DNA from: Desulfobacterales bacterium
GTDB lineage: Bacteria; Desulfobacterota; Desulfobacteria; Desulfobacterales; JAAELO01
Direction of reading: 5' to 3'
Length of the DNA: 63,796 nt
Assembly (NCBI GenBank): GCA_024226555.1
Contig: JAAELO010000681.1
Location: 1 to 63,796 of the forward strand
In this document: in pieces, positions 9,198 through 17,002 of the stretch
How positions within the stretch are numbered: position 1 is the first letter of the stretch
Layout: every line of letters begins with the position of its first letter
Notes under the pieces: model-generated
The model's database searches: none
Told to the model about the DNA's origin: nothing
The model's input: only the letters and a program-made list of their open reading frames with translations
Position numbers and translations under genes: made by a program

Positions 9198-9964
9198 TCT
9201 TTACTACTACTCATTCCACTGAATTTTCTTATTTCAAACATTTGAGCTTCGTGGATAAATCGACCTAGTTTTTCTTCATAAAGCTTTTTCATCCCAACAA
9301 ACATAATACCAGCAAACCCATACTCTTTTGTATGGTTTCCTTTAGTTCTCATTATTCTTATATTGGTAGAAATTGTAATTATTTCCTCTTTATCACCAGT
9401 ATTATCTTTTAAGACTAAACCAACTTTGGCAACTTCACCTGGTTCAATATCCATTAAAATATTTCTTTCTTTTTTTATCCTTTTAGGGATTAATATTCCT
9501 AATCCTGAGATAGAAACATTATAAATATTAAAATCTTTACCAGTAAAGAAGGATTCGCCATCGTAAATCATTTTTCCAAGAACTTCAAATTTTGGACTAG
9601 GGGGTAATCTATAGGCAGATCGTATATTTATCTCTACGGGTTCTTTTTCATATTGTAATTCAATAGCAGCTATTGCATTCTGGTTAGAAAGTTTATAGTC
9701 ACTTATAAATCTTAGTATTTTGCATTGATAACCAACCCTGAACTTAACAGCTAATTCCTTTTGAACAAGTGTTGTTATATGCATCTGTTGAAACTCAGTA
9801 CTAGGTAGTATTTTTGGCGTTGATTGGGCTATTATTAATGATTTATTCGTAGAATTTGTTTCTAATATTATTGATGATCGAGTCATAGGAACTTCAAAAT
9901 CAAGATTAAAAACAATCTCAACACCTACTCCAGACTTGAAATAATTTTCATTTTCATCAATCAT
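9194..9964 (-). CDS. PilZ-domain (c-di-GMP-binding) protein
   Basis: Cytoplasmic 256-residue protein. The N-terminal half resembles the YcgR-type accessory beta-barrel (about 10-110). The C-terminal PilZ domain has the c-di-GMP-binding signatures RSAYR (Arg115-Arg119, RxxxR) and NVSISG (149-154, N/DxSxxG), followed by YGFAGIMFVG near the end. YcgR-like proteins bind c-di-GMP and slow or redirect flagellar motors, or control exopolysaccharide. The window also encodes a diguanylate cyclase (19051) and CheX, so a motility role is plausible. It is a single gene on the minus strand, with no gene just upstream. Confidence 0.88.
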   Translation of the reverse strand: MIDENENYFKSGVGVEIVFNLDFEVPMTRSSIILETNSTNKSLIIAQSTPKILPSTEFQQMHITTLVQKELAVKFRVGYQCKILRFISDYKLSNQNAIAAIELQYEKEPVEINIRSAYRLPPSPKFEVLGKMIYDGESFFTGKDFNIYNVSISGLGILIPKRIKKERNILMDIEPGEVAKVGLVLKDNTGDKEEIITISTNIRIMRTKGNHTKEYGFAGIMFVGMKKLYEEKLGRFIHEAQMFEIRKFSGMSSSKD

Positions 9965-10111
9965 GTTTTTCCTTAAGGACAGCTCTTTGATTTATGATTA
10001 TTTTAACATATATTTCTGATTTTAAAAGGTCAAAACTTATTTTTATAATAATTAAAAATAGTAAATAAGGAAGGTTGTATTAATTCTTTTTTATAACTTG
10101 TTTATATTACA

Positions 10112-10156
10112 ATAAATAAAAACACGAAATAGTAACTACTTCGTGTTTTTATTTAT
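10112..10156 (-). terminator. Rho-independent terminator of the HU gene
   Basis: AAAAACACGAA pairs with TTCGTGTTTTT around a loop containing AGTAACTAC. Read on the minus strand it follows the HU stop codon and ends in a T-rich tract. It may also work for the other strand. Confidence 0.85.
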
Positions 10157-10166
10157 TTTCAATCTC

Positions 10167-10436
10167 TTAGTTTATAGCTTCTTTTAATGCTTTTCCAGGT
10201 ACAAACTTTGGTACATTTCTCGCAGCAATCTGAATCTCTTTTCCAGTTTGAGGATTTCTTCCTTTTCTGGCTTCTCTTGCTACAGATTTAAAAGTTCCAA
10301 AACCTACAAGTGTAACAGAATCGCTATCTACAAGAGCTTGTTTAATTGTTTCAAAAACACAATCAACAGCTTTTTGAGCATCTTTTTTTGTCCCTAATAC
10401 CTCAGAAACACTATTTATTAAATCACCTTTATTCAT
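10167..10436 (-). CDS. hup: HU-family DNA-binding protein
   Basis: A small histone-like protein (89 residues) that bends and compacts DNA. It starts MNKGDLINSVSE and contains the HU core VGFGTFKSVAREARKGRNPQTGKEIQIAA, followed by VPKFVPGKALKEAIN. This is full length, with the conserved DNA-arm Arg and Pro residues (GRNPQTG). A GGGGAG ribosome-binding site lies just before the ATG. It is a single gene with its own terminator and a long (569 bp) upstream gap that presumably holds its promoter. HU versus IHF cannot be decided strictly from length, but the arm motif favours HU. Confidence 0.95.
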   Translation of the reverse strand: MNKGDLINSVSEVLGTKKDAQKAVDCVFETIKQALVDSDSVTLVGFGTFKSVAREARKGRNPQTGKEIQIAARNVPKFVPGKALKEAIN

Positions 10437-11005
10437 TTTTTCTCCCCTTGATAGTTAATAATTTATATCGTTTTTAAAAATTGTAATTTTTAGGAATGCC
10501 CCGATGACTTTGAAAATCAAAATCTTAAAAAGAAAATACGTTCTTGTTGCCTTAGTGTCAAGGAATAAATATTATAAGATCCAAAATAAACAGAGTTTAC
10601 AGGTGTTTGACGATTTCAATTAATTTTATTTTGTAAAGAAAAATGTAACAATTCAAACTATTTAATAAACTAAAAACGTCTTAAACACTTATATTCACAT
10701 ACTCTTATCATTTAAAAAAAATATTTTTTTAAGTTATAACACATTCTCAATTTAAGTAATTTCTATTTTTTTTTACAAATAAATTATCATATGTTACTTA
10801 TTGCTATCTATCAAAGTTTTATGTCTATCATAATTTATTTATATAAAAATAAATTGTTATTAATTTCTGAATAATGGAAGCTTCAAATAATTTGTAATTT
10901 AAATGAATTATATTAAGGAAGTTGTCTATTAATTTTATATCTTTTATTCAGATATTAAGGTAATCTGTTAAAACAAATGTTTTAATAATTAAGGAACAAT
11001 AATTA
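10437..11005. other. Long divergent intergenic region between HU and cheX
   Basis: About 570 bp, extremely AT-rich, between divergently transcribed HU and CheX genes. I see no ORF, repeat-family copy or strong hairpin. It should contain both promoters. Confidence 0.4.
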
Positions 11006-11467
11006 ATGAAAGTTGAACTGATTAATCCTTTTATAGTAGCAACTCTTAGTGTTCTTGAAACATCTTCCAGCATAACAACTAATCCATTAGATCCTTATGT
11101 AAAAAAAGATGATGTTGCTTTAGGTTGTGTTACAGGCTTAATCAATTTAAATGGTGAATATACTGCAACAGTTGCTATTACTTTTACTGATTCATGTATT
11201 CTTAAAATTGTTTCAAACATGTTTGGTGAAGAGATCACAAAAGTAGACGAGGATATTTTTGATGCAGTAGGTGAGCTCTCTAATATGATAGCAGGACAGG
11301 TTTCTTTAACAATTACCGAATTTGGAGAATCTTTAAAAGCAACTTTTGATAAAGTTCTTTCTGATAACAATCACAAGATTGAGCATATCGTTCAAAAACC
11401 TGTATTAGCAGTCCCTTTTAGTACAGAATCCGGAGAATTTACTATAGAAGTAAGTTTTAAAGAGTAA
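11006..11467 (+). CDS. cheX: CheX-type chemotaxis phosphatase
   Basis: CheX dephosphorylates CheY-P to reset chemotactic signalling. The 153-residue protein begins LINPFIVATLSVLETSSSI, typical of CheX (N-terminal helix NPFI). The catalytic helix has DAVGELSNMIAG, giving the ExxN pair at Glu90 and Asn93, and ends with VPFSTESGEFTIEVSF. No chemotaxis histidine kinase or CheY is in the window, but four receptors are. It may be a single-gene transcript, since mqnA begins 101 bp later with its own candidate promoter. Confidence 0.88.
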   Translation: MKVELINPFIVATLSVLETSSSITTNPLDPYVKKDDVALGCVTGLINLNGEYTATVAITFTDSCILKIVSNMFGEEITKVDEDIFDAVGELSNMIAGQVSLTITEFGESLKATFDKVLSDNNHKIEHIVQKPVLAVPFSTESGEFTIEVSFKE

Positions 11468-11503
11468 AAATCCTTTTCTTTTCACCAATAAATTATTAAT
11501 TGC

Positions 11504-11531
11504 TTGAACTGTAGCAAATAGTATGTAAAAT
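11504..11531 (+). promoter_or_regulatory. Candidate promoter for mqnA
   Basis: TTGAAC (11504-11509) and TAAAAT (11526-11531) with a 16-bp spacer, about 38 bp before the mqnA start. Weak evidence in AT-rich DNA. Confidence 0.35.
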
Positions 11532-11568
11532 ACAAACCAAATTTTAACTTTGTATTTTAGGTTTTTTA

Positions 11569-12402
11569 ATGGTTCAAAATCAGATATCAGCTCGTCTTGG
11601 TAAAATAAATTATACGAATGTAGAACCTATATATTATGGTTTTTCAAATGGAATAAACACACCGGAACTAGATTTAATTGATCAACCACCAACTATTCTG
11701 AACAAAATGATGAAAGAGAATGGTCTGGATATAGGACCTGTTTCTTCCTTTGCTTACGCTTTGAATCATAATGACTGGTATATTATTCCCGGATTTTCTG
11801 TTTCATGCTTCAATGATGTAATGAGTGTTTTATTAGCAAGCAATTACAAAATTAAGGATCTAAATAACAAAAATGTAGCTTTTTCAAATGAATCTGCAAG
11901 CTCTGTAAATTTATGTAAACTGTTATTTCTAAATTATAATGTTGATCCTTTAATTACTACTACAAAGGTTGAATCCTCAAAAAGCCTTTCCTCAAAATAT
12001 GATGCGGCATTAGTCATAGGTGATAGCGCTTTAAATGGAAACTGGAATAAATATAAATACATTTATGATCTGGGTGAACTCTGGTGTAAAAAAAGAAAAG
12101 TTCCTTTTACTTTTGCCCTTTGGGTTGTCAGAAAAGAATTTGCTATTAATAATAAAAAAGTTGTTCAAAACGTTATATCAAAATTAAACAGCTCTAAACA
12201 AATTGGATTAAAAAATCTTAGAACAATTGCAGATTTCGCTTCAGAGAAACTTGCAATTGATAAAAAGATAACTTTAAATTATTTCAATAAACTTAATTTT
12301 GATCTCGGTATTGAACAACAATCCGGTTTGCAAATGTTTTATGATGAACTTTTTCATAATAACCTTATACCTGAAAAAGTAACATTAAACTTTTTTGAAT
12401 GA
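11569..12402 (+). CDS. mqnA: Chorismate dehydratase MqnA (futalosine menaquinone pathway)
   Basis: Converts chorismate to 3-enolpyruvyl-benzoate, the first step of the futalosine route to menaquinone. The 277 residues match the family. It starts with RLGKINYTNVEPIYYGF, then DIGPVSSFAYALN (about 66-78) and SVSCFNDVMSVLL. It has a second lobe with DAALVIGDSAL and the signature DLGELWCKKRKVPFTFALWVVR. It has a periplasmic-binding-protein-like fold but no signal peptide. The last 18 bp overlap the convergent phaC gene. The other mqn genes are not in the window. It implies respiration with menaquinone made independently of the classical Men pathway. Confidence 0.92.
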   Translation: MVQNQISARLGKINYTNVEPIYYGFSNGINTPELDLIDQPPTILNKMMKENGLDIGPVSSFAYALNHNDWYIIPGFSVSCFNDVMSVLLASNYKIKDLNNKNVAFSNESASSVNLCKLLFLNYNVDPLITTTKVESSKSLSSKYDAALVIGDSALNGNWNKYKYIYDLGELWCKKRKVPFTFALWVVRKEFAINNKKVVQNVISKLNSSKQIGLKNLRTIADFASEKLAIDKKITLNYFNKLNFDLGIEQQSGLQMFYDELFHNNLIPEKVTLNFFE

Positions 12403-13473
12403 ATCTCTTTCACTTAACCACTCAGTAATTTTTGGTACAAAAACATTTTGATACTTAGAACTTACATATATACCAATATGACCTGTATTTAAACATACGT
12501 TTTCAACGTCACTACTTCCAACTTCTTCAATCAATTTATCACATGCCTCTGGCGGAACAAGATGATCATTTTTTCCATAAAAGTTTAAAACGGGTATATT
12601 AATTTTTTTTAAATCTACCCTCCTGTCACCAACTATCAACTGATTTTTTATTAATAGATTTTTTTGATAAAGATCCTTAATAAACTGTCTGAAAGTTTCT
12701 CCTGGAACATCAGGACTGTCGAATATCCATTTTTCCATTCTAACAAAATTTTCAATAAAAGGCTTATTGTCAATATTTCTGGCAAACCCTTTATACTTAT
12801 CAAGCATCAGTCTGGCAGGATTTAAAAGAAGGAATCCAAAATTCATAAGATCTCCAGGTATATTGCCATAATCATCAACCATACTATCAACATTTAAATC
12901 CTTCATCCAAACATGAAGAAGACCTTGTTTAGTATCAAAGTTTGTAGGTGTCACAGTTGTAATAAGATTTTTTATTTTATCTGTAAAAAGAGAAGCATAT
13001 ATAGCACTAAATGTCCCCCCCATACATATTCCCATTAAATTGATTTTTTGAACATTTTCTCTAACCCTTATGAAATCAACTATATTATCCATATAACCAC
13101 AAACATGATCTTCGATTGTAAGGTATTTATCTTTCATAGAGGGATAGCCCCAATCTATCATATATAACTCCACACCCTTTTCGAGAAAATTCTTAACAAT
13201 GCTTCTTTTTGGCTGTAAATCCAGCATTGTTTCTCTGTTGATCAAGGCATAAGTCACTAACAATGGAACGTTAACTTTTTTCTTTATCCCTTCAGGAACC
13301 TTATAATGCTTTAACTTTACTCGGTCTTCTGTATAAATTACTTCATAAGGAGTTTCACTAATCTTAGTATTTAATGGCTGATCTATCAGATCTTTCACTT
13401 TGTTAGTAATATTAAGAGAATTTTTAAAATAATTTGTAAAACCTTTTAATGTTTCATCCATTGACATATTCAT
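12385..13473 (-). CDS. phaC: Class III poly(3-hydroxyalkanoate) synthase subunit PhaC
   Basis: Polymerises (R)-3-hydroxyacyl-CoA into storage granules. The 362-residue alpha/beta hydrolase has the PHA-synthase lipase-box variant GICMGG with nucleophile Cys150, Asp303 in YGKNDHLVPP and His332 in NTGHIGIYVSSK, completing the triad. The short length (about 360) and the adjacent phaE identify it as class III rather than class I. It follows phaE by 15 bp on the same strand. An AAAGGTG ribosome-binding site precedes the ATG. Its 3-prime end overlaps mqnA by 18 bp, so the two genes are tightly convergent. Confidence 0.95.
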   Translation of the reverse strand: MNMSMDETLKGFTNYFKNSLNITNKVKDLIDQPLNTKISETPYEVIYTEDRVKLKHYKVPEGIKKKVNVPLLVTYALINRETMLDLQPKRSIVKNFLEKGVELYMIDWGYPSMKDKYLTIEDHVCGYMDNIVDFIRVRENVQKINLMGICMGGTFSAIYASLFTDKIKNLITTVTPTNFDTKQGLLHVWMKDLNVDSMVDDYGNIPGDLMNFGFLLLNPARLMLDKYKGFARNIDNKPFIENFVRMEKWIFDSPDVPGETFRQFIKDLYQKNLLIKNQLIVGDRRVDLKKINIPVLNFYGKNDHLVPPEACDKLIEEVGSSDVENVCLNTGHIGIYVSSKYQNVFVPKITEWLSERDSFKKV

Positions 13474-13488
13474 AAATATTCACCTTTT

Positions 13489-14292
13489 TTATTTGTTTTT
13501 TTCAAGGGAATTGATTCTCTTTTTCAAATTGTAGATCTCTTTGTATAGTTCATCCATATCCTTATTAACCGGGACTCCAAAAACCTTAAGAACATCTTGA
13601 ACAATATCATTTCTTGCTGTTCTAAATTCACTTAAAGATTCTACAGTCTTTGAGAATACTTTATTATATTTTTCAGAATGGAATAGATTCATATAGTTTT
13701 TTTCAAGCAATGTAAGCCATTTTTCATAGATTCTATCATCTTCCAGAGTAAAGCCTGCTGAAAATTCTGCGTTATCTTTTAAAAATTCAAGGGTTTGCTC
13801 TATTGGAATATAAAGCATATAAATGAATTCATATACTGAAGTTTGGAATATCAGATACTTATCAAGTGTTTGATTAATTTTTTCCTGGTAAGCGCGACTT
13901 AAACCGATCTGAGGTAATGAAAAAACCTTACTGATTTCGTTTTCATATAAATTTTTTACAAAAGAAAGAACAGCATCTAATTTTCCACTATCATGACTTT
14001 CGAACGTTTCATTTATATTATCATTTAGTATAGAGAAGTTTTTATTCAAATTATCATACGAGGATGTTAGAATTTCTGAAAATATATCAGAAAAATCATC
14101 AATATTTTTTTCATTATCTTTCTCAACAAAAGCTTTCCAGGATTTTATTGATTCTTTCATTGTATTATTAATTTGTTCGTTGATTTTACTCTGGTCATCA
14201 GAATTGTAACTACTAATAAAATTTTGGAATGAATTAAAAAATTCTTTATTATTACTGTCAAACCAATTATTAAAATTCGCCTTATCTCCCAT
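13489..14292 (-). CDS. phaE: Class III PHA synthase subunit PhaE
   Basis: Non-catalytic partner needed for PhaC activity. It has 267 residues from the ATG at 14290-14292, chosen over a TTG 18 nt upstream because GGAG lies 8 nt before the ATG. It is almost entirely helical and rich in N/K/E, with the typical PhaE ending: an aromatic/hydrophobic central region (YEFIYMLYIPIEQTLEF) and a C-terminal heptad coiled coil (MDELYKEIYNLKKRINSLEKNK). PhaE proteins are poorly conserved, so the call leans on the neighbouring phaC and this C-terminal heptad. A repeat-family copy lies 78 bp upstream. Confidence 0.85.
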   Translation of the reverse strand: MGDKANFNNWFDSNNKEFFNSFQNFISSYNSDDQSKINEQINNTMKESIKSWKAFVEKDNEKNIDDFSDIFSEILTSSYDNLNKNFSILNDNINETFESHDSGKLDAVLSFVKNLYENEISKVFSLPQIGLSRAYQEKINQTLDKYLIFQTSVYEFIYMLYIPIEQTLEFLKDNAEFSAGFTLEDDRIYEKWLTLLEKNYMNLFHSEKYNKVFSKTVESLSEFRTARNDIVQDVLKVFGVPVNKDMDELYKEIYNLKKRINSLEKNK

Positions 14293-14310
14293 ATCAGATC
14301 TCCAATACAA

Positions 14311-14873
14311 AATGTTTAAGAGTTGAACAAAAGAACTTGAATCTAAATGATTTTTGATTTGTAATTATAGGGAATCTTTAATAACCGCCTATACAACAAA
14401 AGGCTTTAGTTTTGTTTATTTTAATCGAACTACTTTGTTATTACGAAAATAAAACTATTGTAATCATCTCGCTATATTTTCTAATGCAGAGATTTTATAA
14501 AACTAAAGCTTTTATAAACGCTGTATTTCAATCAAAATTCTAATTATTAGAGGTTCCCCATAGTGGGGCGCGACATTAATACGCAAACTATCATATTGTG
14601 TTTGTTTGTCCATAGGGAAAACTACTATTTTACATGAGATGATCATATCATTTTTTTTTAAATAATTTATACTTATGAGACAATTACATTACAGATAAAA
14701 CATTTTTTTATTAAGCACTCAATTTGATTTAGGATAAATGAATTGTTGTTTTAGGTTTTATAAATAAGGTTCTGTATTAATTGAATTCAACTTTTAATAA
14801 AATTTCAAAAATTTCTTTTATAAAAAAAGTGAAATATTTAAGACTCTATAGAATTTTCTATTATTTAGGATTT
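14311..14873. other. Intergenic region with one repeat copy
   Basis: 563 bp between phaE and the FliL-like lipoprotein gene, both on the minus strand. It contains repeat copy B (14370-14558). The element end joins flanking sequence to form a small CCCCA-TAG-TGGGG hairpin at 14556-14568. The rest (14569-14873) shows no gene. Confidence 0.4.
14370..14558 (-). repeat. MITE-like palindromic element, long form (copy B)
   Basis: A 189-bp copy. Ends are GGGAATCTTTAATAACCG and CTAATTATTAGAGGTTCCC. Read on the minus strand it contains the long-form insert CGTTTATAAAAGCTTTAG...AAAATCTCTGCAT that short copies lack. Both flanks show ATA next to the element, a possible short target duplication. Confidence 0.85.
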
Positions 14874-15719
14874 TTATTCAACTTCAACTTCAACTTCATC
14901 ATCAAACCCCATAAAATCATTTACACCATCTTTTGATGAGGCGACAACAATCCTATCGATTTCAAGGGTTTTTAGTTTGTTGTTAAGATAATGATTTAAT
15001 ATTTTTTTAAGTTGTTTGTTCATTTTTCTACTTTTAGCGAATGTCTTTACTTCTTTAAAGGTCAAAGAACTTAGGTACATTATAACGGCATCTCTTACCC
15101 TAGGATGAAGTTCATAGAAAACATGAACAAACTCCTTTTTTGTAGATGATATAATATAATCTATATCATCTACATCTTCAAAACATAGTTTGTAGTGTAA
15201 ACATAAAAATCGTTCTTTTCCCCTTATTCTATCTTTATATAAATTCACAGCAATAGGTTTAAGATCAATCAAAATGTCTTTACTATCTATAGCTTCTTTT
15301 GTAACTGGATCAACCAACCTTTTCCATTCATATTTCTTGTTTTTTGATAGAAATTTCATCTTTTTCAAAGAAACAGAATCAAAAGTATAAACAACGGGTT
15401 TATTCACTTTCCAGCCAAGATCTTTTTCAATTGTTTTCGTTACAAACTCAATATCCAATTTAAATTCTTTTTCCCGAAGGTTCCATTTTCCTCTAATATC
15501 ACCCTTATTCATTATAAGTTCTGATTCTTCTTCAGTAATTACAACTTGTGTTTCAAATGTTCCATCTATATTTAATGTCATTGTTTTAACAATATTTGGA
15601 GATTTTACTTCCCAGATACCTGCTATTTGTTCTTTATTTTTCTCTGTTTCACTTTTACATGAATAGAATGAACTCATACAAAAAATCATTATGAAGGCAA
15701 GATAGATATTTTTTTTCAT
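14874..15719 (-). CDS. Lipoprotein with a C-terminal FliL-like domain
   Basis: A 281-residue lipoprotein with lipobox FYSC (Cys21). Residues about 30-130 form a lipocalin-like beta-rich region (GIWEVKSP..., DIRGKWNLREKEF). From about 155 the sequence parallels FliL: LKPIAVNLYKD...RFLCLHYKLCFED, then ELHPRVRDAVIMYLSSLTFKEVKTF and LKKILNHYLNNKLKTLEIDRIVVAS. FliL is normally an inner-membrane stator-associated flagellar protein with one N-terminal helix; here the helix is replaced by a lipid anchor and an extra domain. The FliL similarity is by eye but spans the whole domain. No flagellar genes are adjacent. The C-terminus is acidic (EVEVEVE). Confidence 0.7.
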   Translation of the reverse strand: MKKNIYLAFIMIFCMSSFYSCKSETEKNKEQIAGIWEVKSPNIVKTMTLNIDGTFETQVVITEEESELIMNKGDIRGKWNLREKEFKLDIEFVTKTIEKDLGWKVNKPVVYTFDSVSLKKMKFLSKNKKYEWKRLVDPVTKEAIDSKDILIDLKPIAVNLYKDRIRGKERFLCLHYKLCFEDVDDIDYIISSTKKEFVHVFYELHPRVRDAVIMYLSSLTFKEVKTFAKSRKMNKQLKKILNHYLNNKLKTLEIDRIVVASSKDGVNDFMGFDDEVEVEVE

Positions 15720-15810
15720 TTTTATACCTGTATTAAGTGATTAAAATAGAATGTTATTTCAAGATACACTTTTAAGATGGTATGAACAATTGAAAATTTA
15801 GAGGTGAAAC

Positions 15811-15846
15811 AAAAAAAGGTAATTGTTTTAACAATTACCTTTTTTT
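15811..15846 (-). terminator. Terminator of the HesB-like selenoprotein gene
   Basis: Perfect palindrome AAAAAAGGTAATTGTT-TT-AACAATTACCTTTTTT, 21 bp beyond the stop codon of the minus-strand HesB-like gene. The T-run on both strands suggests it could work bidirectionally. Confidence 0.9.
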
Positions 15847-15866
15847 AAAAACGAAATGATTTAGAT

Positions 15867-16178
15867 CTAACTACAGGATCCTGATGAACAGCTACCACCA
15901 CAACCTGGTCCTAAATCGATATTAGAATCAATTTTAAAACCTGTTTGCATAAAATCAACTTTGATTGGTTTTGCTTGCTCAAGAAATTCTTTATCAACAA
16001 CATACTCAAAATTGTCTACTGTGAAAACTTCATCTGTGTCTTTTGACTCATCCAGAGCCATTGCAAGGGAAGGACCAGCTCATCCGCCACTATTCAGGAA
16101 AATTCGAACAGGCATTACCTGCTTATCTTTAAAATATTCAGCAATTTGTTTTGATGCTGCTTCGGTAACTTCTACCAT
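15867..16178 (-). CDS. HesB/IscA-like protein, probable selenoprotein (in-frame UGA at codon 33)
   Basis: Reading the minus strand from ATG 16176-16178 (preceded by a strong GGAGGAG) gives MVEVTEAASKQIAEYF, then MPVRIFLNSGG, TGA (16080-16082), AGPSLAMALDESKD, and on to a Cys-rich end GPGCGGSCSSGSC before TAA. The total is 103 codons with the TGA as codon 33. In the HesB/IscA family this GG-x-AGPS position carries the first cluster-binding Cys, and a HesB-like selenoprotein family with Sec exactly here is known from deltaproteobacteria and marine metagenomes. Everything else is intact: start, frame, codon use and terminator. Sec insertion is therefore much more likely than decay. A weak hairpin can form about 9-32 nt after the UGA. 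Confidence 0.88.
16080..16082 (-). other. Recoded UGA (selenocysteine) codon
   Basis: TGA codon 33 of the HesB-like gene, in the context SGG-UGA-AGPS. A bacterial SECIS should lie directly downstream. UCC/GGA and CC/GG pairs can close a UUGCAAU loop there, but the stem is weak and not proof. Confidence 0.8.
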
Positions 16179-16520
16179 AAAAACTCCTCCAAAATTATAT
16201 TATTTCTGTAATGCTTTTTTTTTATTTCTTTACATTATAGTTATCGAAACATCAAAATAAGCACAATTTCAACTTAATTATATCATTACTTCACATAAAT
16301 TTAAACACTTGTATATAGTTTGTCAATTCTGATAGGAATATTTATTTATAAAAATAATGTGTAAGAGATTCTTTAATAAAATTGAATGTAATTTATAAAT
16401 TTGACTTGAAACTAATCATCTGCTAATTGTCACGCAATTTATTAAATGAATTAATTTATATTTTATTTTCAAATATAAACATTGTTTGTATTAACTCAAA
16501 ACCAAATAAGGATATAAAAA
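16179..16520. other. Divergent intergenic region, no gene seen
   Basis: 342 bp of AT-rich DNA between the divergent HesB-like and ndk genes. Both promoters should be here. No repeat-family copy or stable hairpin was seen. Confidence 0.4.
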
Positions 16521-16937
16521 ATGGAAAGAACTCTATCTCTAATAAAACCAGATGGTGTAGAAAAAGGCCTTATAGGCGAAGTTATAAAAAGATTTGAGAA
16601 ATCAAATCTTAAAATAGTTGCTATGAAAAAACTACACCTTACTCAAACTGAAGCTGAAGGTTTTTATGCAGTTCACAAAGAACGTCCTTTTTTTGGAAGC
16701 CTTGTTGAATTTATGACATCAGGACCTATAGTTGCTTTGGTTTTAGAAGGTGATAATGCAATAAAAAGAAACAGAGACATAATGGGTGCTACAAATAAGG
16801 ACGAAGCTGAAGAAGGAACAATCCGTAAAGATTTTGCAACAAATATAGAAAAAAATGTCGTCCACGGGAGCGATGCCCCTGAAACTGCGGTAACTGAAAT
16901 TTGCTATTTCTTTAATAGTTTTGAAATAGCTTGCTAA
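16521..16937 (+). CDS. ndk: Nucleoside diphosphate kinase
   Basis: Transfers the gamma-phosphate from ATP to nucleoside diphosphates through a phosphohistidine. The 138 residues match the bacterial tetrameric type. It has [20 protein letters not shown] at the start, [16 protein letters not shown], and the active site [12 protein letters not shown] with catalytic His115. It is a single gene followed by a short G/C-rich hairpin shared with the convergent lepA. An AAGGAT ribosome-binding site precedes the ATG. Confidence 0.98.
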   Translation: MERTLSLIKPDGVEKGLIGEVIKRFEKSNLKIVAMKKLHLTQTEAEGFYAVHKERPFFGSLVEFMTSGPIVALVLEGDNAIKRNRDIMGATNKDEAEEGTIRKDFATNIEKNVVHGSDAPETAVTEICYFFNSFEIAC

Positions 16938-16949
16938 TATTTCAAAAAA

Positions 16950-16971
16950 ATGGCGGGGTTAAACCCGCCAT
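16950..16971. terminator. Hairpin between convergent ndk and lepA
   Basis: TGGCGGG and CCCGCCA form a G/C-rich stem in AT-rich surroundings. On the minus strand it is followed by a T-run (terminating lepA). On the plus strand there is no long T-run, so ndk termination there is less certain. Confidence 0.85.
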
Positions 16972-17002
16972 AGATAATTAATTATTACATATTATTAATA
17001 TT

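Noticed and set aside
15867-16061. Short ORF of 64 codons as the complete gene
   Set aside because: It begins inside the HesB/IscA fold, with no ribosome-binding site. The upstream frame continues the domain through a TGA to a well-supported ATG at 16178.
15867-16178. HesB-like gene as a pseudogene with a nonsense mutation
   Set aside because: The TGA sits exactly at the known Sec/Cys position and no other damage is present; Sec decoding is the better explanation.
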